Of a stretch of DNA of 64,000 bases, positions 1 through 10,536 are shown in pieces. The DNA is from Thermochaetoides thermophila DSM 1495 (Eukaryota; Ascomycota; Sordariomycetes; Sordariales; Chaetomiaceae), in NCBI RefSeq assembly GCF_000221225.1, contig NW_006383034.1, positions 868,001 to 932,000 of the forward strand, read 5' to 3'. Each line of letters opens with the position of its first letter. The stretch's first letter is position 1. Under the pieces are notes generated by a model. The model was not told the DNA's origin. It worked only from the letters and a program-made list of their open reading frames with translations, and ran no database searches. A program made the translations under genes and the position numbers.

Positions 1-278
1 TGTAATTCTTAATATGATTTAAGCCCTTCAGCCATGCAGACATGTATTCAGTTCGGAACGTTCAGCTGTGGTTTGTTTGGCTCTTGAGAGCCACGATCTC
101 TTGATCAAACTAGGAGCTGAGCTGAGCATATGTTCCTAGGACAATTATCTGTCCTGTTCTATGACTAGTCTAATTCTCGATATCTGAACGTGCGGCCTCG
201 TCCTAACTCTTGATAGAGGACGTGGTCCCTCGTGTTGTGATCGCTCGAACTCTGAACATAACTCCCTTTAGCCGCCGC

Positions 279-1145
279 TCAACTGCCCGCTGCATTGGCC
301 TTCACCTCTCCGTTTCCAAGACACTCTGTCTCTGGCCATCTTAGCTCCCATCCGGTAACTGTCTTCAGGATCTCGACATCACCTGGGTCGTTTTCAAACA
401 AAGGCCGGTCCATTTTCTTCTCCATAACTTTCTCAACTTCGAACCCTTGCTCGCGGGCAAGGTCAAAGAATGCCAAGTCCTTCTTCTGCAACCATGGCCT
501 GTAGCTGCAGAAGACAACAAGGGCCTTGGCATCGCGCGTCCGCTTGAGCGCATGCCGGACGGTTTTGAGCATGTTTCGATGCTCAGTATGGCGGAAGAGG
601 AGGTCGGCCAGAATAAGAAGGTCAAAGCCTTGAGGCTCTTGTGAAGAAGTATCCGACTCCAGATACTTCAAGAGCTTTGTCGTGTCTGCCCCCCAAATGT
701 AACCATCAACGACGATATTCGTCGGCTCATCCCCCTCCTCCGCCCCCTGACTCCCTTTCTTAGCCTCCCTCGGAATCAACGCACACTCATCCACATTCCG
801 CCACATATTCCTCACCAGATCCACGTCCGGATAATCCGTCATCACCACCATCTTGGCGCCCAGCGCCGAGGCGACCAGGCTGGGTAGCCCCGCGCCGGCG
901 CCCAGCTCCAGCACTGTGCGCCCGCGCACCTCGTCCGGGTTGCGTTCGAAGTGCTCGGCGACCACGCGCGACGCGTTCCACAGGTGGTGCGCTTCCAGGG
1001 GCGAGTGGCCGACTAGATGCAGCGTGATGGTGTCGCCGGTGAGGGTTGTGTAGAAGGTCGTGGTTGGGGGAGGGGTCGGCGGGTAGTACCCCTCGGGCTC
1101 GACGAAGAGATCGTTGAGTGGGGGATCAGCTTCGATGTCGGACAT
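279..1145 (-). CDS. EFM7: EFM7/NNT1-like protein N-terminal and lysine methyltransferase
   Basis: Single-exon gene, 288 aa. It is a class I SAM-dependent methyltransferase of the METTL21-like group. The SAM-binding motif I (VLELGAGAG) is at about residues 78-86, followed by the acidic strand-2 segment VVMTDYPD and a motif around FDLLILADLLFRH, which is the post-I/motif II region of this family. The family member Efm7 in yeast (formerly Nnt1) methylates the N-terminus and a nearby lysine of elongation factor eEF1A in the cytosol; function here is by homology. The N-terminal LFVEPEGYYPPTPPPT stretch is typical of fungal members. The start is the first ATG of the frame and no intron is needed. 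It lies downstream of the RS-rich gene on the same strand with a 320-bp gap. Confidence 0.85.
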   Translation of the reverse strand: MSDIEADPPLNDLFVEPEGYYPPTPPPTTTFYTTLTGDTITLHLVGHSPLEAHHLWNASRVVAEHFERNPDEVRGRTVLELGAGAGLPSLVASALGAKMVVMTDYPDVDLVRNMWRNVDECALIPREAKKGSQGAEEGDEPTNIVVDGYIWGADTTKLLKYLESDTSSQEPQGFDLLILADLLFRHTEHRNMLKTVRHALKRTRDAKALVVFCSYRPWLQKKDLAFFDLAREQGFEVEKVMEKKMDRPLFENDPGDVEILKTVTGWELRWPETECLGNGEVKANAAGS

Positions 1146-1465
1146 GTTGAGTAAATTTTATTTGAAATGATTCAGAATTTTGTAATTCGTGACTCAAGGT
1201 GTGCAATTGCTTGCTGTTCGGACTCACTTACAAGTTGGTTGAGGTGAGTCGAGGGTCTGCAGAAAAGGAGTGAGCGAAAAGTCAGAATTGGATGAGGGGC
1301 AGATGTTGGGGGGTTAGGGTTCGGGTTGTCAGGGGCTCGACCTTGTTCAACTCCAGGTGCTGCTCTTTACTCTACGTAATCTCAGACTTCGGAGACTCCA
1401 TCGAGACAAATGCTAGGGATGTGTCTCGCAATGAAGTAATTACATTATTAGACCCCCTCCCCTTG
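1146..1465. other. Intergenic spacer
   Basis: A 320-bp gap holding the EFM7 promoter and the 3' end of the next minus-strand gene. A short telomere-like string (GGGTTAGGGTTCGGG) lies near 1311-1325. Nothing else is recognisable. Confidence 0.6.
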
Positions 1466-2722
1466 TCAAGGGGCTTGCCCCCCATCGCCAAACCTCTCCC
1501 TCGCGATCTCTCTCAGCTGATTCAACACCCTCCTCTCCTTCTCCCTCCATTCCCTCAACTTCTCCTCTTTCTCCAACCTTTTTGCCCTGGCAACTTCTTC
1601 TCTCCGCCTTTCCTTCTCAGCCCTTCGCTCCTCCCGTCTACGAACCATCTCCCTCCACTCCTCTTGTGCATCCATCTCCCTTCCCCCCATCAACACGCTC
1701 TCATCCACCTCCCCAACGCCAGGAGACCGCTCACGGAACTCCCTCAGCTTCTCGTTTAGCTCACGGCGCTTTTCTAGTTTGCGCTCGCGTGAGCCGGGCT
1801 CGGCGCGGTTGGGGAGGAGGATGTCGTTGTCCAGAGTCCTGGTGACAGCTTCCTTAGTCTGCAAACGCCACATCTGGCGTGAGGCGGAGAGGGCAGCTGA
1901 CCTCTCTGCGGCTTCGTCGGCGTCGCGAATAAGGAGGTCAGCTGTTGTGGGGATGGAGGGGCCGGGTTGCTTGGAGGATAGTTTGAACGATGGCGGTTTG
2001 GTTTGCTGTTCAGAGAGTTGTCGGTTCAGGCCTGGGGGAGGTGGTGGGCCGTATGATGAGGAGGTATCTGAGGCTTCACTAGGTGCCGGCGAACCAGCCC
2101 TCATCCAGTTTGTTGGACTTATATGGGACCTAGCATTATCGTCATTGCGCCGTTGATCTTCCTTTACCCTGCTATTTTTTTCCTCATAACTTTTCACAGC
2201 GTGCTCAAACACAGCTGGGTCGTACCAACTCTCAGAGAGTTCTCCACGGTTCCAGTGTCCAATAAAGCTCTTCCATCGGCCGAGCAGTTCTTTCTCATCA
2301 AGTGAGTCGATATCCAGATGCTTATGCCGGTCCAGATAATGAGCAAATAGCGACCGGTGAGTCTCCAAATCCTTTCGTGTGAGCCGAGGGGCACCAAATG
2401 GGAGATTCATCCTTTCATCAGACTTTCTGTGGTGATGGTCTTTGGACTGATGGCGGTGATGGTGCGAGCGGCCATCATCGGCTTTATGATCATGATGATG
2501 GTGATGGCGGTGGGTATGATGACGACCATGAAACGGGCTGCGTGACCTTGAGTGCTCACTCCTTCGAGGTGAACGGGATCTTAGCCGATCATGATCATCT
2601 CCATGGCCAGTTCTATGTCTTTTTTGTTCTCGCTCCTCTGCCTCTCGGTCCCGGCTCCGTCGCCGGTGCCGACTCTCATTCCTAGTCGAAAGTGAGGACT
2701 CTCTCAAACCTCTTCCATCCAT
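1466..2722 (-). CDS. RS/His-rich, charged coiled-coil protein of unknown function
   Basis: A 418-aa frame from the ATG at 2722. Residues 1-110 are rich in Arg-Ser dipeptides and contain long His runs (RHHHHHDH, HHHRHQ), as in nuclear-speckle or splicing-associated proteins. Residues 115-175 form the best-folded part, with GRWKSFIGHWNRGELSESW, a tryptophan-rich block that looks conserved but whose family I cannot name. The middle is proline- and serine-rich. The last 130 residues are a highly charged R/E/K helix, probably a coiled coil (REERRAEKERRREEVARAKR). Nuclear localisation and a role in mRNA processing are inferred from composition only. The 5' end is uncertain: the same frame remains RS-rich upstream of 2722, passes one TAG at 2771-2773, and stays open to 2911. 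An upstream exon may therefore be missing. Confidence 0.6.
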   Translation of the reverse strand: MDGRGLRESSLSTRNESRHRRRSRDREAEEREQKRHRTGHGDDHDRLRSRSPRRSEHSRSRSPFHGRHHTHRHHHHHDHKADDGRSHHHRHQSKDHHHRKSDERMNLPFGAPRLTRKDLETHRSLFAHYLDRHKHLDIDSLDEKELLGRWKSFIGHWNRGELSESWYDPAVFEHAVKSYEEKNSRVKEDQRRNDDNARSHISPTNWMRAGSPAPSEASDTSSSYGPPPPPGLNRQLSEQQTKPPSFKLSSKQPGPSIPTTADLLIRDADEAAERSAALSASRQMWRLQTKEAVTRTLDNDILLPNRAEPGSRERKLEKRRELNEKLREFRERSPGVGEVDESVLMGGREMDAQEEWREMVRRREERRAEKERRREEVARAKRLEKEEKLREWREKERRVLNQLREIARERFGDGGQAP

Positions 2723-3941
2723 GCGTGGCGACCGGGACCAAGACCGGGATACTAAAGACTCAACCGACTCCTACGCCGGAAGCCGCTGGGATTCGTGGAA
2801 GTACGTAGATCCGGATCTGGATGGCGACAATGGCGTCCGTCGATTTTTACCCTCACTCTCACTCCGAGGCTTTGGCACTTGAATGTGAAACTTGGAGTTA
2901 TGCCAAAACTGTTAATCAGCTTTAGGAAGGGTAACTATGTTGCTTTCACTGAGATTTAACTTTACACACAGTTTTTCGTTCCTGCGCCAGTATTATCGCG
3001 TTTGACTCCTTCAGCGCGGTCGGTGCTGGTGACCAGGTTATAGTTAGCACCAGAAAGAGTATGGACACGACCGTTGGTGCAGGCCGGCCACTGCCACGTA
3101 CGTTCTCCGTCTGCTGATCGTGCAAAACGGTCACGGACCCCACTCGGCAGCCAATGACGCTGCCGTAAACGGTTGTCCTAAAGTCTCCGTATCGTACCGA
3201 ATTGGGAGAGGTAATCCGTAAGCTGTCCGTTATCCGGAACCTCAAACCTCCATTACCCCAACCAGCACACGGCCGTTCATGAAGATACGGAGTTTGTTTC
3301 GACCATCAACCGTAAGCCGTACAAAGAGCTTCACACCCCTCAAAACGGATTACAACTTTCATAACATCGTATCTCGACAGCCGTAGACAGACAACCAAAG
3401 CAAACAAGGTTCAACCAACCTCATCCAAGGTCTCAGCTCAGCTGTGATTCACCATAACAGAAATCTACATCACAGATATCGTCACCATCAAGAATAAGAT
3501 TCATTTCCCACCCGACTAAAACGAACCCTTTTTATTTCGGACAATGGGTATCTTGGTATACCATGCCAGTAAGCAGAGACGCTGCCACCCGCCATCTCCC
3601 GCCACCTTGAAACAATGCAAGTACTTGAGAAATACAAACACAGAAAAAAAAAACAAAGAATGGAGACAAAAAAATATATAGCCCGATGGCGAACTTTCTC
3701 CTCGCTGCGGCTGAGAGCACGCAAACTTTAAGGCGTGCTAACGAGAGCAGGCTCATCAACTCAGGGGTATATGGTAGCTTCTATCGAAATGCATCCATCC
3801 ACCTCTCCAATCATCCATCATCAAAACGTAACATAACTCCAAGTCAGCGATATATTTCCTTGGCATCTATCACCTAGCGGGCAGTAATATTCTCCAGGGG
3901 CAACTCTCTCCCCTCAGTAGCGGAACTGTATGTCCGCTGCT
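2723..3941. other. Intergenic region upstream of the RS-rich gene
   Basis: About 1.2 kb. Positions 2774-2911 carry an RS-rich open frame collinear with the downstream gene, possibly a lost 5' exon. From 3160 to 3320 short CCGTAAGC/CCGTAAAC-type words recur. The remainder, up to the 3' end of the copper-fist gene, shows no credible gene; the small ORFs have no recognisable content. Confidence 0.5.
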
Positions 3942-5829
3942 TCAGCGTAGCCCGGTGTTGACATTACCGTGCACCAAGCATCCTGCACATTCACAGCTAT
4001 CCCCGCACGGACACGACTCGACGCTGCCACCGCACATCAGGCCAGAGATGGGAATATTGACAAAGAAGTAGTCCATCGTCGACAGGGACTGCTCCTCGCG
4101 CGGCGAAGCACCCGCTCCCTCTGATGAGGCAGGCGTAAGCGCTGCCTCGGGAAGCAGCGGTGAATGTTGCTGCTGGTGTTGTGGTGGTTGCTGTGGCTGC
4201 TGATAGTCCTGTCCAGTTGTTGTGACAGCGATTTGGCTCTGCGATGCCGATGTAGTGGTCGGATAATCTGGCCCTCCCGTCCTCGGACTGCTGCCGTTGC
4301 TACCAGCATATGCGTTATTAACGTATTGGTACATCTGCGAGTTGAATGGGTGTGCCAGACACCCCACACATTGGCAGCCGTCTCCGCAGCTGCACTGATG
4401 CATCATGCCGTCCACCTGGACGGTTGTTCCAGTTGTTGTCTGAAAAGAATTCGAAGTTGTGACATGAGATTCTTGCTGAGGCTGAGGAATGGAGCTGCTC
4501 AGTGGTTGTGATGGCATGCTATTTGCGGTCTGTGCCACAATCTGCTGCCATGAAAACGGGTCAAGAGGATGCTGCCATGAGCCATAGTCGCTCGGATATG
4601 TAAAAACTGTCGGGAAGGGTACAGCTGGTTGGATTTGAGGGGTGTTGTACAACGATCCATATTCCTGTTGTGGCGTCGCAAGACTGTCTGGCTCATTTTT
4701 TAACTTGGTTCTTCCGCAACAGCTCCCACCCGCCGGGGAAGGACTAGGTATTGAAGGCTGCAGCTGTGGTGTGCTATAGACCGATGTATACCCGGGTGCT
4801 GCCGTCACAACAGTTTTAGGTTCGGCTTTGAACCTATTACCCCCGCAACAGCCGCCGGGAGCAGGAGTGGTGGAACCAGACTGGACCTTGGGCAACGAAT
4901 GGTTGACCACAGGTGGGTGTGTTTGTCCATCGAGACCAGACGGCGTATGATTTCCGTTCACAAACTGTGATGGGGGGTGAGGATGGGACATTGCTGGGTC
5001 GAACCCGCCATTGACACTGGTGATGAACCCTCCATCTTGAGTGATGTTGTGTTGAAGAGGATTTGTCTGCGAGTAATGGAACCCCATGCCATACGACACT
5101 GATGGCCCATAAGCAGCAGTCGAAGGATGCGAGTATATGTTGCCAGAACTGGCTGATACCAGTCCCATTCCTTGGTTGAGTCCAGGGAGTTCGGACTGAG
5201 AAACCGGGATCGCTGAATCAGGGGCAGAAATGCCACTAGGAACACCGTTACCATTCGTCGAGGGCGCCATCAAATTGATGGAGTTTGGGTCCATCCGTTC
5301 AAGATTCGCCAGATCAAACGACTGTTTCCTGCTGACTTTGGTGCTGGAGCTTGCCTTAGAGACGCGATATGAGGGACGTGTTGGTGACGTCGGGGTCCCG
5401 GCGGGAGAACCTTCCTCACTGGCGCTGGTTCCGTTAGAGCTTTTTGATGGACAGGCACATTTTTGTTTCTTAGGGATTGCGACTCGCACTCCTCCGCAGG
5501 CACAGGGCCGACCTGGAGGGCAGGGACACGTGCTGAGCGGTCGACCTGGCTTCCGCACGGGAATCATGACTCGCTCGTAGAAGTGACTGCATTTTGTGGA
5601 ACGGTGACCACGAATGCATGGCGCACTGGGAGAATGTTCCGTCAGTAAGGTGGACCGAAGGAGCCAAATGAGCCGGTAGGTACTTCAAGGTCCAGAAATA
5701 GACGACACACAGAAGCTATGTTATACAACAGTCTAACAGGAGTTGGAGGAAACACTGTGACCAAGTGGATGATGTGGCGAGTTAAGACGGTACGTACCAG
5801 GCCATCTTTTGACCGTTTATGATTGGCAT
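3942..5829 (-). CDS. CUF1: Copper-fist transcription factor (GRISEA/Cuf1/Mac1 type)
   Basis: Two exons: 5798-5829 and 3942-5625, with an intron at 5626-5797. The spliced protein is 571 aa. The 10-codon first exon begins MPIINGQKMA, and the splice junction builds a zinc-binding Cys (C11), giving the full copper-fist domain (residues 1-70): CAPCIRGHRSTKCSH, the minor-groove RKPGRP hook, and CPCPPGRPCAC. A long Ser/Pro/Gln/Thr-rich middle follows. Two Cys-rich copper-sensing clusters of the CxCxxxCxCxxCxxH type lie near residues 422-436 and 549-563. In Mac1 and GRISEA such clusters bind Cu(I) and switch off activation of copper-uptake genes when copper is replete. A duplicated module with adjacent cysteines (about residues 266-349) precedes them. 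The factor is nuclear. An ORF taken from the second exon alone would start at Met31 and lose much of the DNA-binding domain. Confidence 0.92.
4611..4862 (-). repeat. Duplicated di-cysteine module inside the copper-fist protein
   Basis: Two consecutive units of about 41-43 residues. Unit 1 starts GGCCGGNRFKAEP and ends YSTPQLQPSIPSP. Unit 2 starts GGSCCGRTKLKNEP and ends YNTPQIQPAVPFP. Shared positions are GG(x)CCG, K-x-EP, Y-x-S-x-Y-x-TPQ-x-QP and P-x-P. This is a tandem protein-level duplication, each copy with one Cys-Cys pair. Confidence 0.8.
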
Positions 5830-8070
5830 CTTGACTGTATGGTGCGCGACAGTGCGCTTAGCAAGTGCGGGAGAGCTTCAGCGATCGAGATCTGCTGGAG
5901 GAGGTTGTTGTGGGCAGCGGGCGTTCGGACGGTGACCCGACGCGGCAAACCCGGGATCAGCGGTTGAGCAAGTTTCTGCTTCCAGGTGCATACGGCCCAC
6001 GCGCAGCCTCCAGTGGTGCTCTCTAATTCTCTGTCGAGAGTTGCAACGTTGAAAAGCTTCTCGAACTCTCTCGGGCGGAAGGTTTGGTCGATAGAAAATT
6101 AAGCCTGTATGCGTGCGACCGAGAAGTTGATCTTGCAGCAACTGGTATTCTGTTAAAGGAAACAAAGTATAAGGATGAACGAGAGCCTTCGGTTATCGAG
6201 AAATGGCTGTTAATAGGACGGTCCCACAAGAAAAAAAAGTCTTATCTAGATGTTGAGGAGCTAGCTGATGAGCCTCCAGAAACTTTGAGCAATACAAGAC
6301 CTCACAGGTTTGACTGCTGTGCGTAAGTTGAGCCGGTCAGTGAGCCGCAGGAGAGCCCCGAAAGAATGTCTGAACGGTCACTTGGGTCTAGCACCGTGGT
6401 GTCAAGGTCTCACAGCGCTGAGATGAAGCCCTAGATAGAAGACAGGCAAAAGCACGTCGTTTCGGTGTGCTACAACCGAGAAGAAAGCCCGAGGGTGGTC
6501 AAGCAAGGCGGCTAACCCACAACAGATGAAGGGTGATCAGGGAGTCAGGCCATGCCCAGGCCGGCGCCGGCCAAGTACTCCGTAGCACTTTGGAGCGGAA
6601 GCGGCGTGGGCGGGGGAATCGGCGTTAGAGACGACTAAAGTTCACCAGTGACTGCGGGGCCAAGTAAAGGCGAAAAAGTAAACGAAGCGGGCCGTCGCCG
6701 TCGTAGCGTAGTGTCACAGCCGAGATAGGATCCCTTTGCTGTCTGCAAAATTCGCGTGGATATCGTCGGCGCCGCAGCTGCACTGTAGGCTTGAAGACAG
6801 CTTGGCTGGCTGTTGGTATGTGCTGTGACAGTTTTGTTGCTTTGTTTCCTGTCTGCGTCATGTACCGCGGTAGATTTCCGCCTTTCTTTTTCAGGATGAG
6901 ATGAGGCGTTGCTCGAGGGAAACGATGAGCAACAAACGAGTCGTGTTGGACCTCAACTGATATGCCGACAGCAAGGCTGAGGTACCTAGCTCTGCAGATC
7001 GTCAAAACTGTAGCCCAGAAAACAAGGATTCCACTCTGCCGACGCGGAATAGAGCTCGTTTCGTCTTGCCCAGTTGGGCTTTCGTCCAAATGTCAGTTGT
7101 TGTCGCGAAGTATGCGTGAGTGAAGAAGAGATCAAACTCAAGAGGTACCTTCGTGGTCCAGGGGCCGCTTCCCAGGTTCAGTCTCCAAGCAGAGGGAGCG
7201 AGGGGCAGGTGGGGTCCAGACTCCAGACGGTTGGGCGAAGACTGAGCAAGTTTCCATTGGCTGAAGAGAGAAAGATCCACCCACATCCACACACAAACCA
7301 GGGCGGCGGCGTGCACGCAGCTGCTTTTCAGAGAGCTTGTGCCCCGGTTCGCTCGAGTCTGGCCCAAAGATGATTTAAAGCGGATCAATCGACGAGAAGC
7401 TGGAAGTTGTAGATCTCGCCGACGGGTTTAAGGAGGATGCCGGATTGGCAATTAATCTCAGGGTCCCCGTCCGTGTATACTGTAACACATAGGCTGAGAG
7501 TCAACTACTGACACAGGTCCTGGGGTATGCCTGGATCAAATACACATCCGTCCTAAGCTACCAATTTCCTCGAGTCCCTTGTGCCTTTGCAGATGAGGGG
7601 GGTTCCTTATGTGCACTGCCTATCACTGTCACACGGGATGAATCGCCAACACGATCATGGAAACAGAAATCGTCGACTATTGGCAGCCGTGCTTTTCAAC
7701 TGCCCTCAAAAACCCATTTCATTTAGCTACACGTCTATTTAATAGCGTCATAACAACATACTACCGAACCGCTAGCTTGGGGCATGTGCGGGATGGATGG
7801 CTCGCGCGTGGCACCATCGGGACGCACTCTCTCCAATATCTGGGGCTTGGTGAGGGGCATGCAATGCACATGACAACCGGATGCCCTATCCCGGGTCTAA
7901 GATGCATCTCGGGGGTTTGTAATAAAGACCCAAGACTACGGGGCGGAGGGGGGACGAGGAGTGGTTCAGTGCTCCGTACAGAGCGTGAGGCCAAGACCAC
8001 GACCCTCCTAGCTATGCAACTCTCGAGCAGCCGCAAAATGCCCAGACAGCCCTAGCTTCAGGCGTTTGCA
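5830..8070. other. Intergenic region, 2.2 kb
   Basis: Upstream region of the copper-fist gene and 3' flank of the U2SURP-like gene. It contains a partial palindrome AAGTACTCCGTAGCACTT near 6574. Several ORFs of 90-154 codons occur, but none shows a recognisable motif or domain, and they overlap each other on opposite strands. Confidence 0.5.
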
Positions 8071-10536
8071 CTAGGTGCCTCCATCCGAGTCCGAATCAGC
8101 AAACATATCCATGGCCCGCATTCGCTTCCGGGGAGGCCCAAATTTGCTGGAGGACAGCATCTGAAATCCGGTGATTGACTTTGCCTCCGGCTTGCTCGGC
8201 GCTTCGTCCGACTCTTTCGGCTCTGGTTCAGGGCCGCCAGCCGGGGTTATGTGGAGATTTTCAACATCCTCTGGCTCGCCGTCGAGATCCAGGTCGTCGA
8301 AAGCGTCGTCAAGCTCTGCCAAGTACTGTAACCGAACCGGGTCAATCTCTTCGCCATCTTCAGGAGCCAATCCTGGTATTTCTTCCTCTTCTGTCCCTGT
8401 TTCGTCAACGTCCGGTTTGGTTGAAACAGGGAGGAAACTCAGTCCAGTACTCGGAGCAGCTTCGACTATCTTCCACCTCCCGCCTGGCCTCTTCTCTGCG
8501 CCAGTGCCCGCATCCGCGGGGCCTTCCTTCTTGGACGGCAGTGGGGGATTTTCAAAACTGCTGACGAAGTGCTCGTGCGTCTCGACAGGAAACACACACC
8601 AGCCTTCCCACAGATTTAACACGAGACTGACGCTGCGCTTCCACTTCTCAGCACGAAGTCTACCCCAGTTCAGCTTCTCTGGCATGCTTCCTAGCAATTC
8701 AAAAGTTTTGCGCTTCCGCAGCGCCGTCTCGAACAGCTGCCGGTAGCGCCATGCATGCCGGATCCCACTGGTTGCTGAGGATGATAAAATGTCGCTTATC
8801 ACGTAGAGGCCCAGGAGTCTTGGTGCGCTCAAGTCTGGTCCATCTGACGAAGAGGATGTTTTCTCCTTATCTTTATTATCGGGGCTCGGTGAAGCGTCGC
8901 GGGAAGACTCATCCTTCGCTTCTTTATCTTTCCCCCCAGGCTTGTAGTTTGGGTTTGCCGAAGTGTAGGCAAACGGGTGTTCGATGTTGGAGATTATCAT
9001 GTCCACGATCTCATCAGCGCCTCTGCTAGCGTGGGTAATGGCGAATGCTGTCACACGAGCAATATCTCCTTTCCGTATTTTAGAGAGCGTGGTTGGCAGC
9101 CGTGCAAGCATGTGAGTAAGCTTGAACTTCTCGATCGGATTTAAGAAGGTGTCTTCCTTCTCATTGTTATCTTGCCGAGCCGGATCGTCTTCAAAGTCAT
9201 CATCTTCCGAAGAGTCGTAGTCTGAGTCGGAGACAAACTCAGAAACATCAGTTGTATACTCAAAAGCCAAACGCCGATCAGGCGCCTTCCAAGCATGGCT
9301 TCCTTCAAAGAGTGGCACGAATTCAGGTCTCCCCTTCTTGTGTTGACCGCTTGTCACAATCTCCCATAACCTCCAACGATACCAAACCCCACCTTCACTG
9401 CGGGCATCCCAAATCCATGCCCATTTCTCGTCCCGCTGCACGTCTGGACGAGACATCAAAAGCGCCTCAAACTCTGGACCATGTTCTAGCACGGCTTCAA
9501 TGACTTTGTGAATCATGCGAAGTTGCTTAATGTCTCGAGGAGGCCGGACCGGAACATGGAGAATACCAGAGCGGTTAAGGGGTCCCCCTAAGGGAGATCC
9601 ATAGGAAGGAGGGGGAGCAAAGCGTCCATGTGCCCCCGTCCTCCTTGGACCATCTTCAGTCTTTTTAGCACCGAAGGGGTGCGAAACTGCCCCAGAAGAC
9701 GAGAGAGCAGGCAGGCCCGACGAGAGAGCAGCAGACGAGAGATGGCGATGAAGGCTCAGGAAATAACCGAAACCAAGGTAACGGTTTTGCAACGCGCTGA
9801 CTGCATTATCGATATCACTTGCAGGTGTCTCTTTCGACAGTGTGACGATCGCAGTGAGTGACTTTCGGTCGGTCCCTCCAGGGCCAGGGGGCGGATTAAT
9901 CTTGATATTCTCAACTGTGAGATTTGACGGTATCAGGGCTTTGATAACAGCAGGTGATGTCCCTGGAGGTAAATTTGCTAAGCGTAATGTCGGCTTAGAT
10001 GTCGCCTTCTCCTCCGCTCTGTCAGTGACCGTTGGAGTCTCGCCCTCATCATCGCTTGCGTCGAATGCTTTAGAAACAGGCAGTGAACCCGAGTCCTTAT
10101 CATCGAACCCAAGTCGCCCAGCCTTTCCCTCCTCCTGATCGCGTTGGAAACCATCGTAAGACCTCTTCTTCGAGAACGAGGGAGGAATTGGACCAAGAGT
10201 CCCCGGTCCGCTTTTCAAAGCTCCTCCAGAGGGTACACTAAAGTGCCTTTTGCCAGTGGCCCCTCCAAAGGGAGCCTGGCTGCTGAAAGGCAATGGTCGT
10301 TCTGAGGGGCCAGAGTTGAACCTCGATGATGTTGGCTTGGACTGTAGAAAGTCATCATCATCGTCGCGCGCAAAGCTTTTCACAAAATCTTCGTAAACCG
10401 CAGCTGTTTCTGCTTCTTCCCGGCGGCGCTTTGCCTCGGCCTCAGCCTTCTGTCTCTCGAATGCGCTTGGCTTGATTGGCTTTTGTAGCTTCGCTTCCAC
10501 GTCAGGGAACTCTGCAATCTTCTTTGACGATGACAT
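8071..10536 (-). CDS. U2 snRNP-associated SURP/CID protein (U2SURP, SR140-like)
   Basis: A single-exon 821-aa protein from the ATG at 10536. The frame is open further upstream but has no ATG there. Domain order: a charged N-terminus with a helix PSAFERQKAEAEAKRRREE; a degenerate RRM-like fold (residues about 183-264, TLRLANLPPGTSPAVIKAL); a SURP module (about 334-399, with IHKVIEAVLEHGPEFEALL and WAWIWD); a CID/RPR domain (about 464-640, with FKLTHMLARLPTTLSKI and LLGLYVISDILSSSA); and an acidic tail ending in a basic RKRMRAMDMF. In animals this architecture belongs to U2SURP, a U2 snRNP-linked splicing factor with a CTD-interaction-type domain. The RRM lacks clear RNP1/RNP2 aromatic residues. 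Nuclear pre-mRNA splicing is inferred from the domain set. Confidence 0.88.
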   Translation of the reverse strand: MSSSKKIAEFPDVEAKLQKPIKPSAFERQKAEAEAKRRREEAETAAVYEDFVKSFARDDDDDFLQSKPTSSRFNSGPSERPLPFSSQAPFGGATGKRHFSVPSGGALKSGPGTLGPIPPSFSKKRSYDGFQRDQEEGKAGRLGFDDKDSGSLPVSKAFDASDDEGETPTVTDRAEEKATSKPTLRLANLPPGTSPAVIKALIPSNLTVENIKINPPPGPGGTDRKSLTAIVTLSKETPASDIDNAVSALQNRYLGFGYFLSLHRHLSSAALSSGLPALSSSGAVSHPFGAKKTEDGPRRTGAHGRFAPPPSYGSPLGGPLNRSGILHVPVRPPRDIKQLRMIHKVIEAVLEHGPEFEALLMSRPDVQRDEKWAWIWDARSEGGVWYRWRLWEIVTSGQHKKGRPEFVPLFEGSHAWKAPDRRLAFEYTTDVSEFVSDSDYDSSEDDDFEDDPARQDNNEKEDTFLNPIEKFKLTHMLARLPTTLSKIRKGDIARVTAFAITHASRGADEIVDMIISNIEHPFAYTSANPNYKPGGKDKEAKDESSRDASPSPDNKDKEKTSSSSDGPDLSAPRLLGLYVISDILSSSATSGIRHAWRYRQLFETALRKRKTFELLGSMPEKLNWGRLRAEKWKRSVSLVLNLWEGWCVFPVETHEHFVSSFENPPLPSKKEGPADAGTGAEKRPGGRWKIVEAAPSTGLSFLPVSTKPDVDETGTEEEEIPGLAPEDGEEIDPVRLQYLAELDDAFDDLDLDGEPEDVENLHITPAGGPEPEPKESDEAPSKPEAKSITGFQMLSSSKFGPPRKRMRAMDMFADSDSDGGT

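Noticed and set aside
1292..1759. A 155-codon frame antisense to the RS-rich gene.
   Set aside because: It is the complement of a low-complexity, charged coding region. Leu/Pro-rich translation is a typical shadow.
2946..3245. A 99-codon minus-strand frame upstream of the RS-rich gene.
   Set aside because: No ATG at its start and no recognisable content. It could include a leader exon but not a separate protein.
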